64,000 bases of DNA from Rhizobium rhizoryzae (GCF_011046895.1 NZ_CP049250.1:3260501-3324500), one strand, 5' to 3'. Shown: positions 8,713 through 18,747, counted from the stretch's first letter. A program made the numbers and translations. Notes: generated by a model not told the origin, from the letters alone.

Positions 8713-9066
8713 TTATTCAAGAGGTCTGTCGCGCCGCAATTCGTCCATCACTGTTTTTTCATGCAACCTGTAGCCAACCTCATGCGCGGCGCGGGCCAGA
8801 AGATGTGCCGAAATGGGCGCCGTGAGAATGAAAAACAGGAACCCGGCAAGCGCGCGAAAGAGGATGGACAGTTCGCCTGCGTGAAGGCCTGCCGCAAGCA
8901 GCAGAAGACCGGAGCCCACCGTTCCCGCCTTCGAGGCTGCATGCATGCGCGTGAACACATCCGGCAACCGATTGAGACCGATTGCCGCGATCAGCGAAAA
9001 CAGGCTTCCCGCAACAACGATGGCCCCAACAGCCAGCAAAAACAGGGAGTTGATGAGGTCGGCCAT
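8713..9066 (-). CDS. mnhG: Mrp-type Na+/H+ antiporter subunit G
   Basis: A 117-residue membrane protein with three predicted helices and the family pattern [23 protein letters not shown]. MrpG/MnhG is a small integral subunit needed for assembly and function of the seven-subunit Mrp monovalent cation/proton antiporter in the cytoplasmic membrane. It is the last gene of the operon; its ATG overlaps the stop of mnhF by one base. Rhizobial versions of this operon (pha) are known to export K+ or Na+ under alkaline or salt stress; the ion used here cannot be read from the sequence. Confidence 0.93.
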   Translation of the reverse strand: MADLINSLFLLAVGAIVVAGSLFSLIAAIGLNRLPDVFTRMHAASKAGTVGSGLLLLAAGLHAGELSILFRALAGFLFFILTAPISAHLLARAAHEVGYRLHEKTVMDELRRDRPLE

Positions 9067-9419
9067 CAGCGCACCCTTCTTGTATCAGTGTGCGAGGCCG
9101 TTTCTGCCCGTGCCCCGTCTGCCTTGTCGCCCTCTTCGTCCGCCGTCTGGCGCGACAGGATGAAGCGGGCGAAGGCAACCGTTGCCAGAAAGCCGACGAG
9201 ACCGAGTGCAATCGCGATGTCGATATAGAGCGTGAAGCCGGTTTTCACCGCAATGATGGCGATGAAGCCGATGACGATGCCAACCAGCATATCCAGTGCG
9301 ACAACGCGGTCGGCAAGCGTCGGCCCCTTCACCACCCGATAGACCGTCAGAAGAAAGGCGACACTCAAGATCGCCAGACCCAGCCATACTGCGAAATTGA
9401 ACAGAGTTGCTGCCATCAT
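9066..9419 (-). CDS. mnhF: Mrp-type Na+/H+ antiporter subunit F
   Basis: A 117-residue protein with three transmembrane helices and the signature [17 protein letters not shown], followed by a charged ~25-residue cytosolic tail. Family members are usually ~90 residues, so the acidic tail is longer than usual. The ATG at 9419 shares one base with the stop of mnhE; a second ATG follows immediately. Part of the Mrp complex. Confidence 0.93.
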   Translation of the reverse strand: MMAATLFNFAVWLGLAILSVAFLLTVYRVVKGPTLADRVVALDMLVGIVIGFIAIIAVKTGFTLYIDIAIALGLVGFLATVAFARFILSRQTADEEGDKADGARAETASHTDTRRVR

Positions 9420-9892
9420 CAGCGGAACGCCTCCATGATCTTGCGCTCAAACCCTTCGGCGATATCCCGCTTCGTTCCTTCCGGGTCCGAGCAATCAATC
9501 GCGTGGACATAGAGTGTGCGGCGATCCTCCGACACATCGACCGACAGCGTGCCCGGCGTCAGCGTGATGAGGTTGGCAAGCAGCGTGATCTCGAAATCGC
9601 GATCCACCGTCAGCGGAAAGGCGAAGATGCCGGGCTTCAGGTCCATATCCCGCCGCAGGACGAGGGTTGCGACCTTCCAGGCCGATAGCGCCAGTTCCTT
9701 GAAGAAGAGGATCGTCAAGGACAGGATGAAGCGAACACGCCGCAGATAGCTGACGCCTTCCGCCTGTTCGCGGATCAAGCCGATGGCAAGCGCAGACACC
9801 AGAAACCCGAACAGGAAGTTGACAAAGGTGGCGCTGCCGCTGACGGCAATCCACAAGACGGCGAGAAGCAGGTTGAGGCCAAGCGCCGTCAT
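9419..9892 (-). CDS. mnhE: Mrp-type Na+/H+ antiporter subunit E
   Basis: A 157-residue protein with two or three N-terminal transmembrane helices and a soluble C-terminal domain containing the family motif [15 protein letters not shown]. The start at 9892 forms an ATGA overlap with the mnhD stop; the frame is open further upstream only within mnhD. Required for stable assembly of the Mrp antiporter. Confidence 0.93.
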   Translation of the reverse strand: MTALGLNLLLAVLWIAVSGSATFVNFLFGFLVSALAIGLIREQAEGVSYLRRVRFILSLTILFFKELALSAWKVATLVLRRDMDLKPGIFAFPLTVDRDFEITLLANLITLTPGTLSVDVSEDRRTLYVHAIDCSDPEGTKRDIAEGFERKIMEAFR

Positions 9893-11457
9893 TGCGCACC
9901 TCCTTGCGGGAAGACCGAACGGACATATGACTGAGGGTCGAGTAGACCGGTCGCTGCCTGTTGCGACAGGGACAATGGCGCTTCGGGAAACAGGCCGAAC
10001 AGCACGATGAGAGCCGCCAGTCCCAGAATGGCGACAGCGGCCAGCCGGTCCTGCGTGAGCGGTCCAGCGATAACAGAGGCAGCGCTCTCCGGAGCAGGCC
10101 GCCAGTAGGCCAGAAGAAAGGTGCGGCCAAGCGCGATGGTGGCTAGAAAGCCGGAGATGAGAATGCCCGCCGCGAGCCACCAGGCACCGATATCCACCGA
10201 TGCCTTGACCAGCATGATCTTCGGCCAGAGACCGGAGAATGGCGGTAAACCTGCCACCGCCAGGAACAGCGCCAGCGATACGAAGGCAAAGCCGGGCGCC
10301 ATGCTATAAATACCGCCGCCCGCCGACAGCGTCCAGGAACCGGTCAGCGCCTTCACCCGGCCGATTACGAGATAGAGCGCAGTCATGGCCAGAATGGAAT
10401 GCAGCGCATAGAGCACGGCACCGGACAGGCCGACCATGGTGCCGGTTGCTATGCCTGCCAGCATGTTGCCGATGCCGAGGATGACGGCGAAGCCTGCCAT
10501 GCGGCGAAGATCGTTCTGGGCCAGCATGCCAAGTCCGGACAGGACCATGGTGAGGACCGCAACAATCGCCAGCACGAGACTCAACTCTTCCCGCTGCACC
10601 GGAAACAGCATGACCATGACGCGCAGCAGCGCATAGATGCCGATCTTCGTCAGCAGCCCGCCGAAAAGCGCCGACACCGTGATGCGCGGCGTGTGATAGG
10701 AGGCGGGCAGCCAGAAATTGACCGGGAAGGCCGCCGCCTTCATGGCGAAGGCGAGAATGAACAGGGCCGACAGCGTCATCAGCGGCGCACCGTTGATCTC
10801 CCGCGCCTTCAGCGCGATATCCGCCATGTTGAGCGTGCCGAAGATGGCATAGAGATAGCCGACCGAGATGAGGAACAGCGTGGTGCCGATCAGGTTGAGA
10901 ACGGCGTATTTCAGCGCACCATCGATCTGCTGCTTTTCAGACCCCAGAATCAGCAGACCGAAGGACGAGATGAGCAGCACTTCGAACCAGACGTAGAGGT
11001 TGAAGATGTCTCCGGTCAGGAAGGCGCCGGAAACGCCGGCCATCAGCAGCATCAGGAACGGGAAGAAGCCGTAGCGGCGGCCGCTATCGCTGATATCCGT
11101 CAGTGCCGCAATACCCGCCGCCAGGCCCGCAAGGGCTGAGACAAGCGCCATCAGCGCCCCCAGCACATCCACCGTGAAGGCGATGCCGAAGGGTGGCAGC
11201 CAGCGCCCCATCATCATGGTTACAGGACCGCCGGTGGAAACCTTCCACAGCAGCGCTGCATCAATGAGCACCAGAGCCACAAGCGCCGGGATGGCAATGA
11301 AGCCGTGGCGATCAACGCGGTGGCGCATCATCATCAGAAGAGCGCCTGCGGTGATCATCAGCGCGGGCGGCAGGATGACGAGCCACTCGCCAAGGCCCGG
11401 AGGAGCCATGACGAAGGCTTGCGACAGATCGACAGACAAAGAGGATGGAGAGGCCAT
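9889..11457 (-). CDS. mnhD: Mrp-type Na+/H+ antiporter subunit D
   Basis: A 522-residue polytopic membrane protein with about 14 helices. It belongs to the family shared with complex I subunits NuoL/M/N and carries the conserved FNLYVWFEVLLISSFGLL and GALKYAVLNLIGTTLFL regions, where the essential Glu and Lys of the proton path lie. A further conserved Lys is in AMKAAAFPVNFWLP. Together with subunit A it forms the proton-translocating part of the Mrp antiporter. It starts 9 bases after mnhC. Confidence 0.95.
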   Translation of the reverse strand: MASPSSLSVDLSQAFVMAPPGLGEWLVILPPALMITAGALLMMMRHRVDRHGFIAIPALVALVLIDAALLWKVSTGGPVTMMMGRWLPPFGIAFTVDVLGALMALVSALAGLAAGIAALTDISDSGRRYGFFPFLMLLMAGVSGAFLTGDIFNLYVWFEVLLISSFGLLILGSEKQQIDGALKYAVLNLIGTTLFLISVGYLYAIFGTLNMADIALKAREINGAPLMTLSALFILAFAMKAAAFPVNFWLPASYHTPRITVSALFGGLLTKIGIYALLRVMVMLFPVQREELSLVLAIVAVLTMVLSGLGMLAQNDLRRMAGFAVILGIGNMLAGIATGTMVGLSGAVLYALHSILAMTALYLVIGRVKALTGSWTLSAGGGIYSMAPGFAFVSLALFLAVAGLPPFSGLWPKIMLVKASVDIGAWWLAAGILISGFLATIALGRTFLLAYWRPAPESAASVIAGPLTQDRLAAVAILGLAALIVLFGLFPEAPLSLSQQAATGLLDPQSYVRSVFPQGGAQ

Positions 11458-11466
11458 GGTCCGTCC

Positions 11467-11844
11467 TCAATAACCGGTTGGTGGCATGGGTTCGTTCTTC
11501 GGTTCGGCCAGACGCATCTCGTCTGTATTGTCCGTGCCGAGTTCCTGAAAGGCGCGGTAGGTCAACACCAGCAGGAAGGCGAAGAAGGAAAAGGAAATCA
11601 CGATGGCCGTGAGGATGAGCGCCTGCGGCAACGGATTGGCCGTGTTACCCGGCAGCGCATCCAGCCCCGCTGCAATGATGGGCGGCACTTCCCGCGTCAG
11701 CCTGCCCGAGGTGAACAGCAGCAGATTGACCGCATTGCCGAGCAGCGCGATGCCAAGCAGCACGCGCACGGACTGCTTTGACAGCATGAGATAGATGGCA
11801 GCGGAAAACAGGATGCCGACAAGTACCGCGAAGAGTGTTTCCAT
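11467..11844 (-). CDS. mnhC: Mrp-type Na+/H+ antiporter subunit C
   Basis: A ~125-residue NuoK-like subunit with three helices and a conserved LLGIALLGNAVNLLLF segment, ending in a charged tail. An in-frame GTG at 11847 would add one residue and create a four-base overlap with mnhB; the ATG at 11844 is preferred, but the two cannot be separated, since AAAGGA is suitably placed for both. Confidence 0.93.
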   Translation of the reverse strand: METLFAVLVGILFSAAIYLMLSKQSVRVLLGIALLGNAVNLLLFTSGRLTREVPPIIAAGLDALPGNTANPLPQALILTAIVISFSFFAFLLVLTYRAFQELGTDNTDEMRLAEPKNEPMPPTGY

Positions 11845-12263
11845 CACGCATCATCCTTTTCTTCCAGAGCAAGCGCAATGGAGGTGATGGACCCGACGAC
11901 GACGAGATAGACGCCGATATCGAAGGACATGACGGTGGCGAGCGGCACTTCCACGCCGAAGAGATGCGGATAGATCCACAGACCCGTCATGAAGGGCACG
12001 CCAGCGAAAGCCGAAATAAGGCCCGAGACGACCGCAAGCATCAGCCCTGCCCCGGCTATCGACAGCGGATGGAACCACAGCGCGCGACGCACCGCCGCCA
12101 CGCCATAGGCGATGCCGTAGATCGCGAAAGCCGATGCCGCGATGAGCCCGCCGATGAAGCCGCCGCCCGGTTCGTTATGGCCGCGCAGAAGCACGAAGAT
12201 CGAAAACACAATCATCAGCGCCGTCAGGAATGGGGCGACAGTGCGGAAAATCAGCGTGTTCAT
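11844..12263 (-). CDS. mnhB: Mrp-type Na+/H+ antiporter subunit B
   Basis: A 139-residue, four-helix MnhB domain protein with the motif [16 protein letters not shown] near the N-terminus, which is the family signature. It is a separate gene here, as in seven-gene (group 1) Mrp operons, rather than being fused to subunit A. Its ATG overlaps the mnhA stop by four bases. Confidence 0.95.
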   Translation of the reverse strand: MNTLIFRTVAPFLTALMIVFSIFVLLRGHNEPGGGFIGGLIAASAFAIYGIAYGVAAVRRALWFHPLSIAGAGLMLAVVSGLISAFAGVPFMTGLWIYPHLFGVEVPLATVMSFDIGVYLVVVGSITSIALALEEKDDA

Positions 12264-14617
12264 GCGCCTTCTCCTTCCGGTGCATCGGGATCGTTGTCGC
12301 GCGGCTTGAGGGTGGAGGAACCGGTGCGGATGCGGATCAGCGCCAGGATGGCAAGGCCGGTGATCATGACCACCGCGATTTCACCCAGCGTATCCGTGCC
12401 GCGGAAATCGACGATGATGACGTTAACCACATTGGCGCCGTGGGCGATGACCTTGGAATAGGCGTTGAAGAATTCCGTCAGGCTGTTGTTGAACGTGCCT
12501 TGCGTTGCCTTCAGCAACAACAGCATGAAGCCCAGACCGCAGGCGACGGCGACCGTCCCATCCCCCAGCCTCTGAAGGAGCGGGCGATGATCGGAGGGCA
12601 TCAGCCGCAACCGCGCCATGACCAGCGCAAGAATGACGACGGACAGCGTTTCGACCATGAACTGGGTGAAGGAGAGATCCGGCGCACCAAACAGCAGGAA
12701 GAGAACGGCGACGGCAAAGCCCTGAATGCCGAGCGCGACGATGGCCGTGAGGCGGTTGCTGGCCGTGAGCACGGCAACGACACCGATGGCGGCAATGGCA
12801 AGAAAGACCCATTCATGCAGCATGACATCGGCAGGCCATGCCGGCAGCGCCGGAAGCTCGCCATAGACGATGGGCGGAACAAGGAGGGTTACGGCAACCA
12901 GAACGAAGGTGGCCGTCACGTAGACATCCATCCGCCCCGGCTGCACGAAACGGGTGACGGCCGCGGAGAATTTCACCAGACCGGCAATGAAGGCATCGAA
13001 CGCGCGGTCCGGTCCCGGTCCCAGCGCATCGATGAATTTCGTCATCAGCAAGCGCGCCTGAGCCAGCCGCCAGAAGACGAGTGCGCCGAGCGCCACGGTG
13101 ACGACGGAGAGCAGAAGCGGCACGCCCAGATGCGGCACGGTGGACATCGTCACCTGAACCGGCTTGTCCTCAATGGCGCTGGCCATGGGTGACGAAATGA
13201 AGCGATGGGCGGTTGAGGAAAACAGGCCCGCGAGAAGGCCAAGGCCCGCCAGCACGACCGGGCCAAGCCACAGCAGAACCGGACCCTCATGCGCGTGCTT
13301 CGGCGTCTTCACCGGCTTGCCGAGGAAGGGTTTCAGCGCCACGGCGAAGGCAATGGCAAACATCAGGGCATTGCCGACAACGGCAACAGCGGTGAACAGG
13401 ATGGCGCGAGGATTGCCGCCCGCAAGTGCGTAGTAGATCTCTTCCTTGGCGAGAAAGCCGAAGAACAGCGGCAGACCACCCATGGAAAGGGCAGCCAGAA
13501 GCGCGGCTCCAAAGGTAATGGGCATGGCCGAGCGCAGACCGCCAAGCCGCGTGACATCGCGTGTGCCTGCCTCGTGATCGACAATACCCGCCACCATGAA
13601 CAACGCGCCCTTGAACAGGGAATGCGCCACGAGATACAGCACGGCGGCGGAAATGGCATGCTCCGTATCAAAGCCCGTCAGCATGACCAGAAGGCCGAGC
13701 GAGGCCATGGTTGTATAGGCCAGCATCAGCTTCAGATCCGTCTGCCGCAGCGACAGGAAGGTTCCCACAATCAGCGTGATACCGCCGAAGAAGGGCAAGA
13801 GGATTTCCCAGGCGGGTGTTTGCCCCAGAACCGGGTTGAGCCGCATCAGAAGATAGACACCCGCCTTCACCATGGTTGCCGAATGCAGATAGGCGGAAAC
13901 CGGTGTTGGCGCTTCCATGGCATTGGGAAGCCAGGCGTGAAACGGAAACTGCGCCGACTTCGTGAAGCAGCCGCCCAGAATGAGCAGCAGTGCCGCGAGA
14001 TAAAACGGGCTTTCGCGCACCAGATCACCGCCATGGATGAGGAGCGACAGCTGGGTAATGCCGCTGATGTTCCAGAGAAACAGCAGGCCCGCCAGCAGCA
14101 GAAGACCGCCGCCGCCAGTGATGACCAGCGCCTGCAGGGCCGAACGCCGTGCTGCTTCCCGCGTGTGATCAAAGCCGATCAGCAGGAAGGAGGTGATCGA
14201 TGTCAGCTCCCAATAGACGAACAGCATGAGGAAGCTATCCGACACGACCACGCCCAGCATGGAGCCCATGAACAGCAGGATGAAGGCAAAGAAGCGCCCC
14301 TGCTGCGGATGGCCCTTCATGTAACCGCCCGCATAGAGCACGATCAGCGTGCCGATGCCGGTGATCAGCAGCGCGAAGGTGAGCGAAAGCCCATCGATGA
14401 ACCACGAAAAGGACAGGTTGAGGCTCGGCACCCAGGCATAGCCACCCGTGACGACCTCACCATTGGCTATCTCCGGCAGATGGGAGGCGAAGTAGAAAAA
14501 CGAACAGGCGGGCGCCAGCGCCAGAATCCACGCAGAATTGTGTCCGAACTTCCGGGTCAATGGCGAAGCAACGACGGCGGCTAGCAAGGGAAGCAGGAGA
14601 CAAAACAGGGTGATCAC
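12260..14617 (-). CDS. mnhA: Mrp-type Na+/H+ antiporter subunit A
   Basis: A 785-residue protein with about 20 membrane helices. The N-terminal ~500 residues are NuoL-like ([17 protein letters not shown], with the conserved Glu, and [22 protein letters not shown]); the C-terminal ~200 residues hold the extra DUF4040/MbhE-type segment ([27 protein letters not shown]) typical of MrpA. The GTG at 14617 is chosen because GGAAG lies 8 bases upstream; an ATG at 14668 would add 17 non-hydrophobic residues and has no clear site. It is the first and largest gene of the operon. Confidence 0.93.
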   Translation of the reverse strand: MITLFCLLLPLLAAVVASPLTRKFGHNSAWILALAPACSFFYFASHLPEIANGEVVTGGYAWVPSLNLSFSWFIDGLSLTFALLITGIGTLIVLYAGGYMKGHPQQGRFFAFILLFMGSMLGVVVSDSFLMLFVYWELTSITSFLLIGFDHTREAARRSALQALVITGGGGLLLLAGLLFLWNISGITQLSLLIHGGDLVRESPFYLAALLLILGGCFTKSAQFPFHAWLPNAMEAPTPVSAYLHSATMVKAGVYLLMRLNPVLGQTPAWEILLPFFGGITLIVGTFLSLRQTDLKLMLAYTTMASLGLLVMLTGFDTEHAISAAVLYLVAHSLFKGALFMVAGIVDHEAGTRDVTRLGGLRSAMPITFGAALLAALSMGGLPLFFGFLAKEEIYYALAGGNPRAILFTAVAVVGNALMFAIAFAVALKPFLGKPVKTPKHAHEGPVLLWLGPVVLAGLGLLAGLFSSTAHRFISSPMASAIEDKPVQVTMSTVPHLGVPLLLSVVTVALGALVFWRLAQARLLMTKFIDALGPGPDRAFDAFIAGLVKFSAAVTRFVQPGRMDVYVTATFVLVAVTLLVPPIVYGELPALPAWPADVMLHEWVFLAIAAIGVVAVLTASNRLTAIVALGIQGFAVAVLFLLFGAPDLSFTQFMVETLSVVILALVMARLRLMPSDHRPLLQRLGDGTVAVACGLGFMLLLLKATQGTFNNSLTEFFNAYSKVIAHGANVVNVIIVDFRGTDTLGEIAVVMITGLAILALIRIRTGSSTLKPRDNDPDAPEGEGA

Positions 14618-14817
14618 TGTGTGTGCTTCCTTTCTGGAAATTGCTGCGATGCATGCGCCGGACGGCACACTATTGACGAGAATCCCTCGGGTCGGGAGCA
14701 GACTTCTTACGGCAACAAAACAGCTGGCTCAATGATTTTAGGCAAAAAACACCCGTCTGGCGTCTTTGTGATCGCCCTTTACCTTCTTATCTTAGGGACA
14801 AAGAGAAGGAGAAACCC

Positions 14818-15222
14818 ATGAGCGACGTCAAGACGAAAGTCGAAAAGAGCGATGCCGAATGGCGCGAGCAGCTGACGCCCGAGCAATATCGCATTCTGCG
14901 GCAGCAGGGTACAGAACGCGCCTTTACCGGCCCCTACTGGAATTCCAAGGACACGGGACTTTATCGCTGCGCCGGGTGTGATGAGCCGCTATTTCTCTCC
15001 GATACAAAGTTTGATTCCGGCTGCGGCTGGCCGAGCTATTTCGAGCCGGTGAAGCCCGATGCCGTGCGTGAACTGCGCGACACCTCGCATGGCATGGTGC
15101 GGATCGAGATCCGCTGCGCATCTTGCGACGGGCACCTCGGCCATGTCTTCCCCGATGGTCCGCCACCGACCGGCCTGCGCTACTGCATCAACGGCCATTC
15201 CATGGTGTTCGAGCCGGTGTGA
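14818..15222 (+). CDS. msrB: peptide-methionine (R)-S-oxide reductase MsrB
   Basis: A 134-residue MsrB, which reduces methionine-R-sulfoxide in oxidised proteins using thioredoxin. The catalytic Cys123 is in RYCINGHSM, the probable resolving Cys69 in DSGCGWPS, and the zinc site is formed by Cys51, Cys54, Cys100 and Cys103. Length is that of a stand-alone MsrB. AAGGAGAAACCC precedes the ATG. It is divergent from mnhA and is followed by the tandem repeat array. Confidence 0.96.
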   Translation: MSDVKTKVEKSDAEWREQLTPEQYRILRQQGTERAFTGPYWNSKDTGLYRCAGCDEPLFLSDTKFDSGCGWPSYFEPVKPDAVRELRDTSHGMVRIEIRCASCDGHLGHVFPDGPPPTGLRYCINGHSMVFEPV

Positions 15223-15286
15223 ACCGGTCGTGCCGGGAGCGACCATTGCCTGTACTTGGGCCGAATGACATTTTCGATAGCGATGC

Positions 15287-16352
15287 GACCGGTCTTCCGG
15301 GCGCTTTTGGCTGGTGACAATCTTGCCTACGCCCCGCGACGTCATCCTCGGCCTTGTGCCGAGGATCTACTGACGTCCAATACAATCAAGCGGTGGCAGA
15401 TGCTCGGGACAAGCCCGAGCATGACGGAAATGTGGGGCAAGCCCTTCATCAACAAACTGGCGACCGGTCTTCCGGTCACTTTCGACCGGTGACAATCTTG
15501 CCTACGCCCCGCGACGTCATCCTCGGCCTTGTGCCGAGGATCTACTGACGTCCAATACAATCAAGCGGTGGCAGATGCTCGGGACAAGCCCGAGCATGAC
15601 GGAAATGTGGGGCAAGCCCTTCGTCAACAAACTGGCGATCGGTCTTCCGGTCACTTTCGACCGGTGACAATCTTGCCTACGCCCCGCGACGTCATCCTCG
15701 GCCTTGTGCCGAGGATCTGCTGACGTCCAATAAGATCAAGCGGTTGCAGATGCTCGGGACAAGCCCGAGCATGACGGAAATGTGGGGCAAGCCCTTCGTC
15801 AACAAACTGGCGATCGGTCTTCCGGTCACTTTCGACCGGTGACAATCTTGCCTACGCCCCGCGACGTCATCCTCGGCCGTGGGCCGAGGATCTGCTGACG
15901 TCCAATACAATCAAACGGTTGTAGATGCTCGGGACAAGCCCGAGCATGACGGAAATGTGGGGCAAGCCCTTCATCAACAAACTGGCGACCGGTCTTCCGG
16001 TCACTTTCGACCGGTGACAATCTTGCCTACGCCCCGCGACGTCATCCTCGGCCTTGTGCCGAGGATCTACTGACGTCCAATACAATCAAGCGGTGGCAGA
16101 TGCTCGGGACAAGCCCGAGCATGACGGAAATGTGGGGCAAGCCCTTCGTCAACAAACTGGCGATCGGTCTTCCGGTCACTTTCGACCGGTGACAATCTTG
16201 CCTACGCCCCGCGACGTCATCCTCGGCCTTGTGCCGAGGATCTACTGACGTCCAATACAATCAAGCGGTGGCAGATGCTCGGGACAAGCCCGAGCATGAC
16301 GGAAATGTGGGGCAAGCCCTTGGTCAACAAACTGGCAACCGGTCTTCCGGTC
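15287..16352. repeat. six-copy 175-bp tandem array of a palindromic element
   Basis: A unit recurs every 175 bases with the core GACGTCATCCTCGG at about 15341, 15516, 15691, 15866, 16041 and 16216. Each unit holds two hairpins. One is ATCCTCGGC pairing with GCCGAGGAT around a short CTTGTG-type loop. The other is TGCTCGGG pairing with CCCGAGCA. About 55 bases of linking sequence containing ACCGGTCTTCCGGT complete each unit. Copies differ at only a few positions. Single copies of the ~120-base hairpin element lie at 19589, 37279 and 46151. The array also yields false 64- and 72-residue frames on both strands; none has a ribosome site. Confidence 0.95.
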
Positions 16353-16494
16353 GGTTCGACAAAGCGGTCTACGGCCCCAAGCAGATCGACAAATTTACGC
16401 CTCGAGCCGCCGTGTGTTCTGCAACTGGCGAGCACCCGCTGTCAGGAAAATTCATTTTCACGCTGAGCGCGTATATCCTATGGTTGTGGCAGGA

Positions 16495-16760
16495 AGGGCG
16501 GTAACGGGCCTTTCCCGGAGCCTAGAAAACTCCGTGGTAGACGGTCGGTGTCGACCGTTAAAATGACACCCCTCAGCCATAGGTTCGTGGCTGAGGCGGT
16601 GGTCTTATGTCTATAAGATCCACTTCCCACCAGTCTCTATGGTCGGGGAGGTTCTGACTATGTCCAGAGCTTCGGCTTAAAGGTCAGGGCGGTCGTTCTA
16701 CTACGATTTTTCTAGCTCCCCGGCCACCAGAGGTTCTCGCCTCCGGTGGTCGCTTCGTCT
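16495..16760 (+). ncRNA. hairpin-rich intergenic region, possible structured RNA or leader
   Basis: At least six stem-loops follow each other: 16516-16534 (CGGAG/CTCCG), 16541-16558 (ACGGTC/GACCGT), 16571-16596 (9-bp perfect stem CCTCAGCCA/TGGCTGAGG), 16599-16623 (10 bp with one bulge), 16625-16649 and 16722-16751 (about 12 bp, containing CCACCAGAGG/CCTCCGGTGG). This density is far above the surroundings and there is no coding frame. It ends about 40 bases before the next gene, so it may be that gene's 5' leader or a separate small RNA. Strand and ends are guesses; I do not recognise a known RNA family. Confidence 0.4.
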
Positions 16761-16789
16761 TGCGAGGTGATTTTGGGGAGATAGAGGGA

Positions 16790-17251
16790 ATGCCGGATTA
16801 CAATTTCTGGGCCGACCTGCTGGATACGTGGCAGGCATCATCCGACTGGATCAAGGCGCTGACAATCCTCACGCCGCCCGCAAGCTTGATTGGCATTCTT
16901 GCTCTTCAACTGTGGTATCGTCTTCAGGTCAAAGGCTTGGGCATAGGCATGGCCACAGGCTTGGGCACAGGTGCCATTCATCGACCGCCTGCGGCCTATG
17001 CACCGGGGGAGCCAGTTGGCGAGCAGGTGCTCGGCGCATTGATCGATCTGCGCAACGATCTTCAGAGCGGGTTGCGTTCCGGCGGAACTCGCTCTCTTCC
17101 CGCGCCTACAGCAACCCAGGGCGAGGACGGACAATCAGACCTGAAATCCCGGCTTCGCCGGATCATCACGGACGAGTATCATCGCGGCAGCAGCCCGGAA
17201 GAGGCGCTGCGTCGGGCGCGAGATATCCTTGACCGGCAGGATGGCGATTAA
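16790..17251 (+). CDS. hypothetical single-pass membrane protein, 153 aa
   Basis: I do not recognise the family. The ATG at 16790 has AGAGGGA immediately upstream; an in-frame ATG at 16760 is less likely. One transmembrane helix lies at about 27-44 (LTPPASLIGILALQLWY), preceded by a short acidic/aromatic N-terminus. The remainder is soluble, with a Gly-rich stretch (GLGIGMATGLGTGA), a flexible Pro/Ser/Thr linker and a charged C-terminal helical region. It is downstream of the hairpin-rich region and upstream of a family B palindromic element. Confidence 0.6.
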   Translation: MPDYNFWADLLDTWQASSDWIKALTILTPPASLIGILALQLWYRLQVKGLGIGMATGLGTGAIHRPPAAYAPGEPVGEQVLGALIDLRNDLQSGLRSGGTRSLPAPTATQGEDGQSDLKSRLRRIITDEYHRGSSPEEALRRARDILDRQDGD

Positions 17252-17295
17252 GGCGTTTCACGATTTTTCAAAGGCACGAACCTCTCCTAGACCTA

Positions 17296-17488
17296 ACCCC
17301 CCTCTGTCCTGCCGGACATCTCCCTCTCAAGGGGGGAGATCGACTCGTGGTTGGCCCTTCGTCCCCAAGCTTTGCTTTGATTATGCAGGAAGATTTCCTC
17401 GACAGGAGATGATGAGCGAGCGTCAACCGTTTTGCCGATCTCCCCCGCTTCAAGGGGGAGATGCCTGACAAGGCAGAAGGCGGGTTCA
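17296..17488. repeat. MITE-like palindromic element (family B), copy 1
   Basis: The left end reads CCCCCCTCTGTCCTGCCGGA and continues into CATCTCCC-CTCAAGG-GGGGAGA; the right end has the inverse CTCCCCCGCTTCAAGGGGGAG. Each end is itself a hairpin and the centre is unrelated to the other copies. The right terminal arm has decayed (TGACAAGGCAGAAGG). No coding capacity. Confidence 0.8.
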
Positions 17489-17532
17489 GCATCGCGCCAA
17501 ACTCTCGGGCCTCCGCCTTGCGTTCCAAACGC

Positions 17533-18063
17533 TCAGCCCGGATCGCCGCTGCCGGTTCTCAGTTCCATGCAGGTGAGATCCAGCCAGCGACCAAACTTCA
17601 CGCCGACCTGCGCAAAGGTTCCGACATGGCGGAAGCCCAGCGCCTCATGCAGGCGGATGGAGGCCTTGTTTTCCGCCTCGATACAGCCGACCATGACGTG
17701 GATGCCACCCGCTTTCGCGCGCTCCACCAGTTCCGTCATCAGCAGCCGACCGATGCCCGCGCCGCGATGCTGATTGTGCACGTAGACCGAGTGTTCGACC
17801 GTATGGCGAAAGCCTTCGAAGGCGCGCCATTCGCCATAGGCCGCATAACCGGCGACCTCCCCGTCACGGTCTGCGACCAGAACAGGGAACCCCTTGGCCT
17901 TGCGCACCGCATACCACTGGCGCCGGTTTTCGAGATCGACCAGGTTATCGTTCCAGATGGCCGTCGTGTTCGCCACGGCATCGTTATAGATGGCAAGGAT
18001 GGCGGGAATATCGGCCTCGGTGGCCTCTCGGATGACGGGCGCAGCACTCATGGGGTTGTCCAC
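17533..18063 (-). CDS. GNAT acetyltransferase, phosphinothricin acetyltransferase type
   Basis: A 176-residue GNAT enzyme of the Pat/Bar/YncA group, which acetylate phosphinothricin, methionine sulfoximine or related small amines with acetyl-CoA. The start REATEADIPAILAIYNDAV, the EHSVYVHNQHRGAGIGRLLM acetyl-CoA loop (motif A with R/Q-x-x-G-x-G/A) and the GCIEAENKASIRLHEALGF motif B are all present. Length matches the family. The real substrate may differ. An in-frame ATG a few codons downstream (MSAAPVIRE) is an alternative start. Confidence 0.88.
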   Translation of the reverse strand: MDNPMSAAPVIREATEADIPAILAIYNDAVANTTAIWNDNLVDLENRRQWYAVRKAKGFPVLVADRDGEVAGYAAYGEWRAFEGFRHTVEHSVYVHNQHRGAGIGRLLMTELVERAKAGGIHVMVGCIEAENKASIRLHEALGFRHVGTFAQVGVKFGRWLDLTCMELRTGSGDPG

Positions 18064-18119
18064 TATGATAAACGTTTCGTCTCGCTTATCAGATGATGTG
18101 GGGACGCGTCCAGCGGATC

Positions 18120-18437
18120 TCAGAGGCCTGCTGCTTTGCGAAGGACTTCGTTCATCTTCGTCTGCCAGCCCTTCCCTTGCTTGCGATATTCTTCAAGAAC
18201 ATCAGCGTCGACACGAAGGGTCACGGCGATCTTGGGACTATCAGAAACGGGCCGGCCCCTGCGTTTGCGTGCAAGATCGAGCGCCTCAAAAAACTGAGCA
18301 GGGAGAACTTCGCGTGCAGGACGCATAGCCTCAAGCTCTTCTTCTGTCAGAGGCGCGGAGTCGACACTGTCCCAGTCAGCTTGGCTATACCCTCGCCCTT
18401 CGACGAAGTGATTTGATCGATCAGGTGTCGTAACCAT
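18120..18437 (-). CDS. brnA: BrnA family antitoxin
   Basis: A 105-residue antitoxin whose C-terminal half holds the ribbon-helix-helix DNA-binding fold (KIAVTLRVDADVLEEYRKQGKGWQTKMNEVLRKA). BrnA neutralises the ribonuclease BrnT and represses the operon by binding its promoter. The start at 18437 lies within the end of brnT (17-base overlap), which is the usual arrangement in this system, with toxin first. The longer upstream frame overlaps brnT and is not antitoxin-like. Confidence 0.9.
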   Translation of the reverse strand: MVTTPDRSNHFVEGRGYSQADWDSVDSAPLTEEELEAMRPAREVLPAQFFEALDLARKRRGRPVSDSPKIAVTLRVDADVLEEYRKQGKGWQTKMNEVLRKAAGL

Positions 18438-18699
18438 TGTACCAGACCCTTTCCCGCGAACCTGCGTGCCGAAAGCTGATAATGGAAATCGCCTCCGTGC
18501 CAAGATGTGCAAAAATTACTACAGTCGTACCGTCTCTGAAACGCCCGATCGCCTTAAGACGACGACGACCGAAATCGTCCGTTGTCCCTTGCACGATCTT
18601 GGCGGAACTCCACTCAAAATCGATAACGTCCTCGAAATCGAGACCGTGTTTTTCGAGATTGACGAGACGCTTGCGCTCGTCCCAAACTATCTTGAGCAT
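18421..18699 (-). CDS. brnT: BrnT family toxin (ribonuclease)
   Basis: A 92-residue BrnT, a RelE-fold ribonuclease that inhibits translation. Family features are visible: IVWDERKRLVNLEKHGLDFEDV at the start, the RRLKAIGR strand and the C-terminal ISFRHAGSRERVWYNGY, which carries the catalytic Arg residues. It is the promoter-proximal gene of a type II toxin-antitoxin operon. The immediate upstream region is AT-rich and likely holds the autoregulated promoter. Confidence 0.92.
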   Translation of the reverse strand: MLKIVWDERKRLVNLEKHGLDFEDVIDFEWSSAKIVQGTTDDFGRRRLKAIGRFRDGTTVVIFAHLGTEAISIISFRHAGSRERVWYNGYDT

Positions 18700-18747
18700 T
18701 ATTGTACATACAAAAAATTACTGATCAAATGAAATTTGGCAAAGGCC

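Noticed and set aside
10399..13192. Long plus-strand frames (246 and 320 codons) opposite mnhD and mnhA
   Set aside because: Arg/Gln/His-rich shadow translations without starts or motifs.
15287..16352. CRISPR array
   Set aside because: The 175-base units are nearly identical throughout, including the parts that would be spacers, and no cas gene is near.
15354..16504. Repeated 64- and 72-residue frames on both strands
   Set aside because: They are translations of the 175-bp repeat units, have no ribosome sites and exist only because the unit length and GC bias keep frames open.
16495..16760. tmRNA, RNase P RNA, 6S or SRP RNA
   Set aside because: None of the recognisable conserved boxes of these RNAs could be found in the segment.
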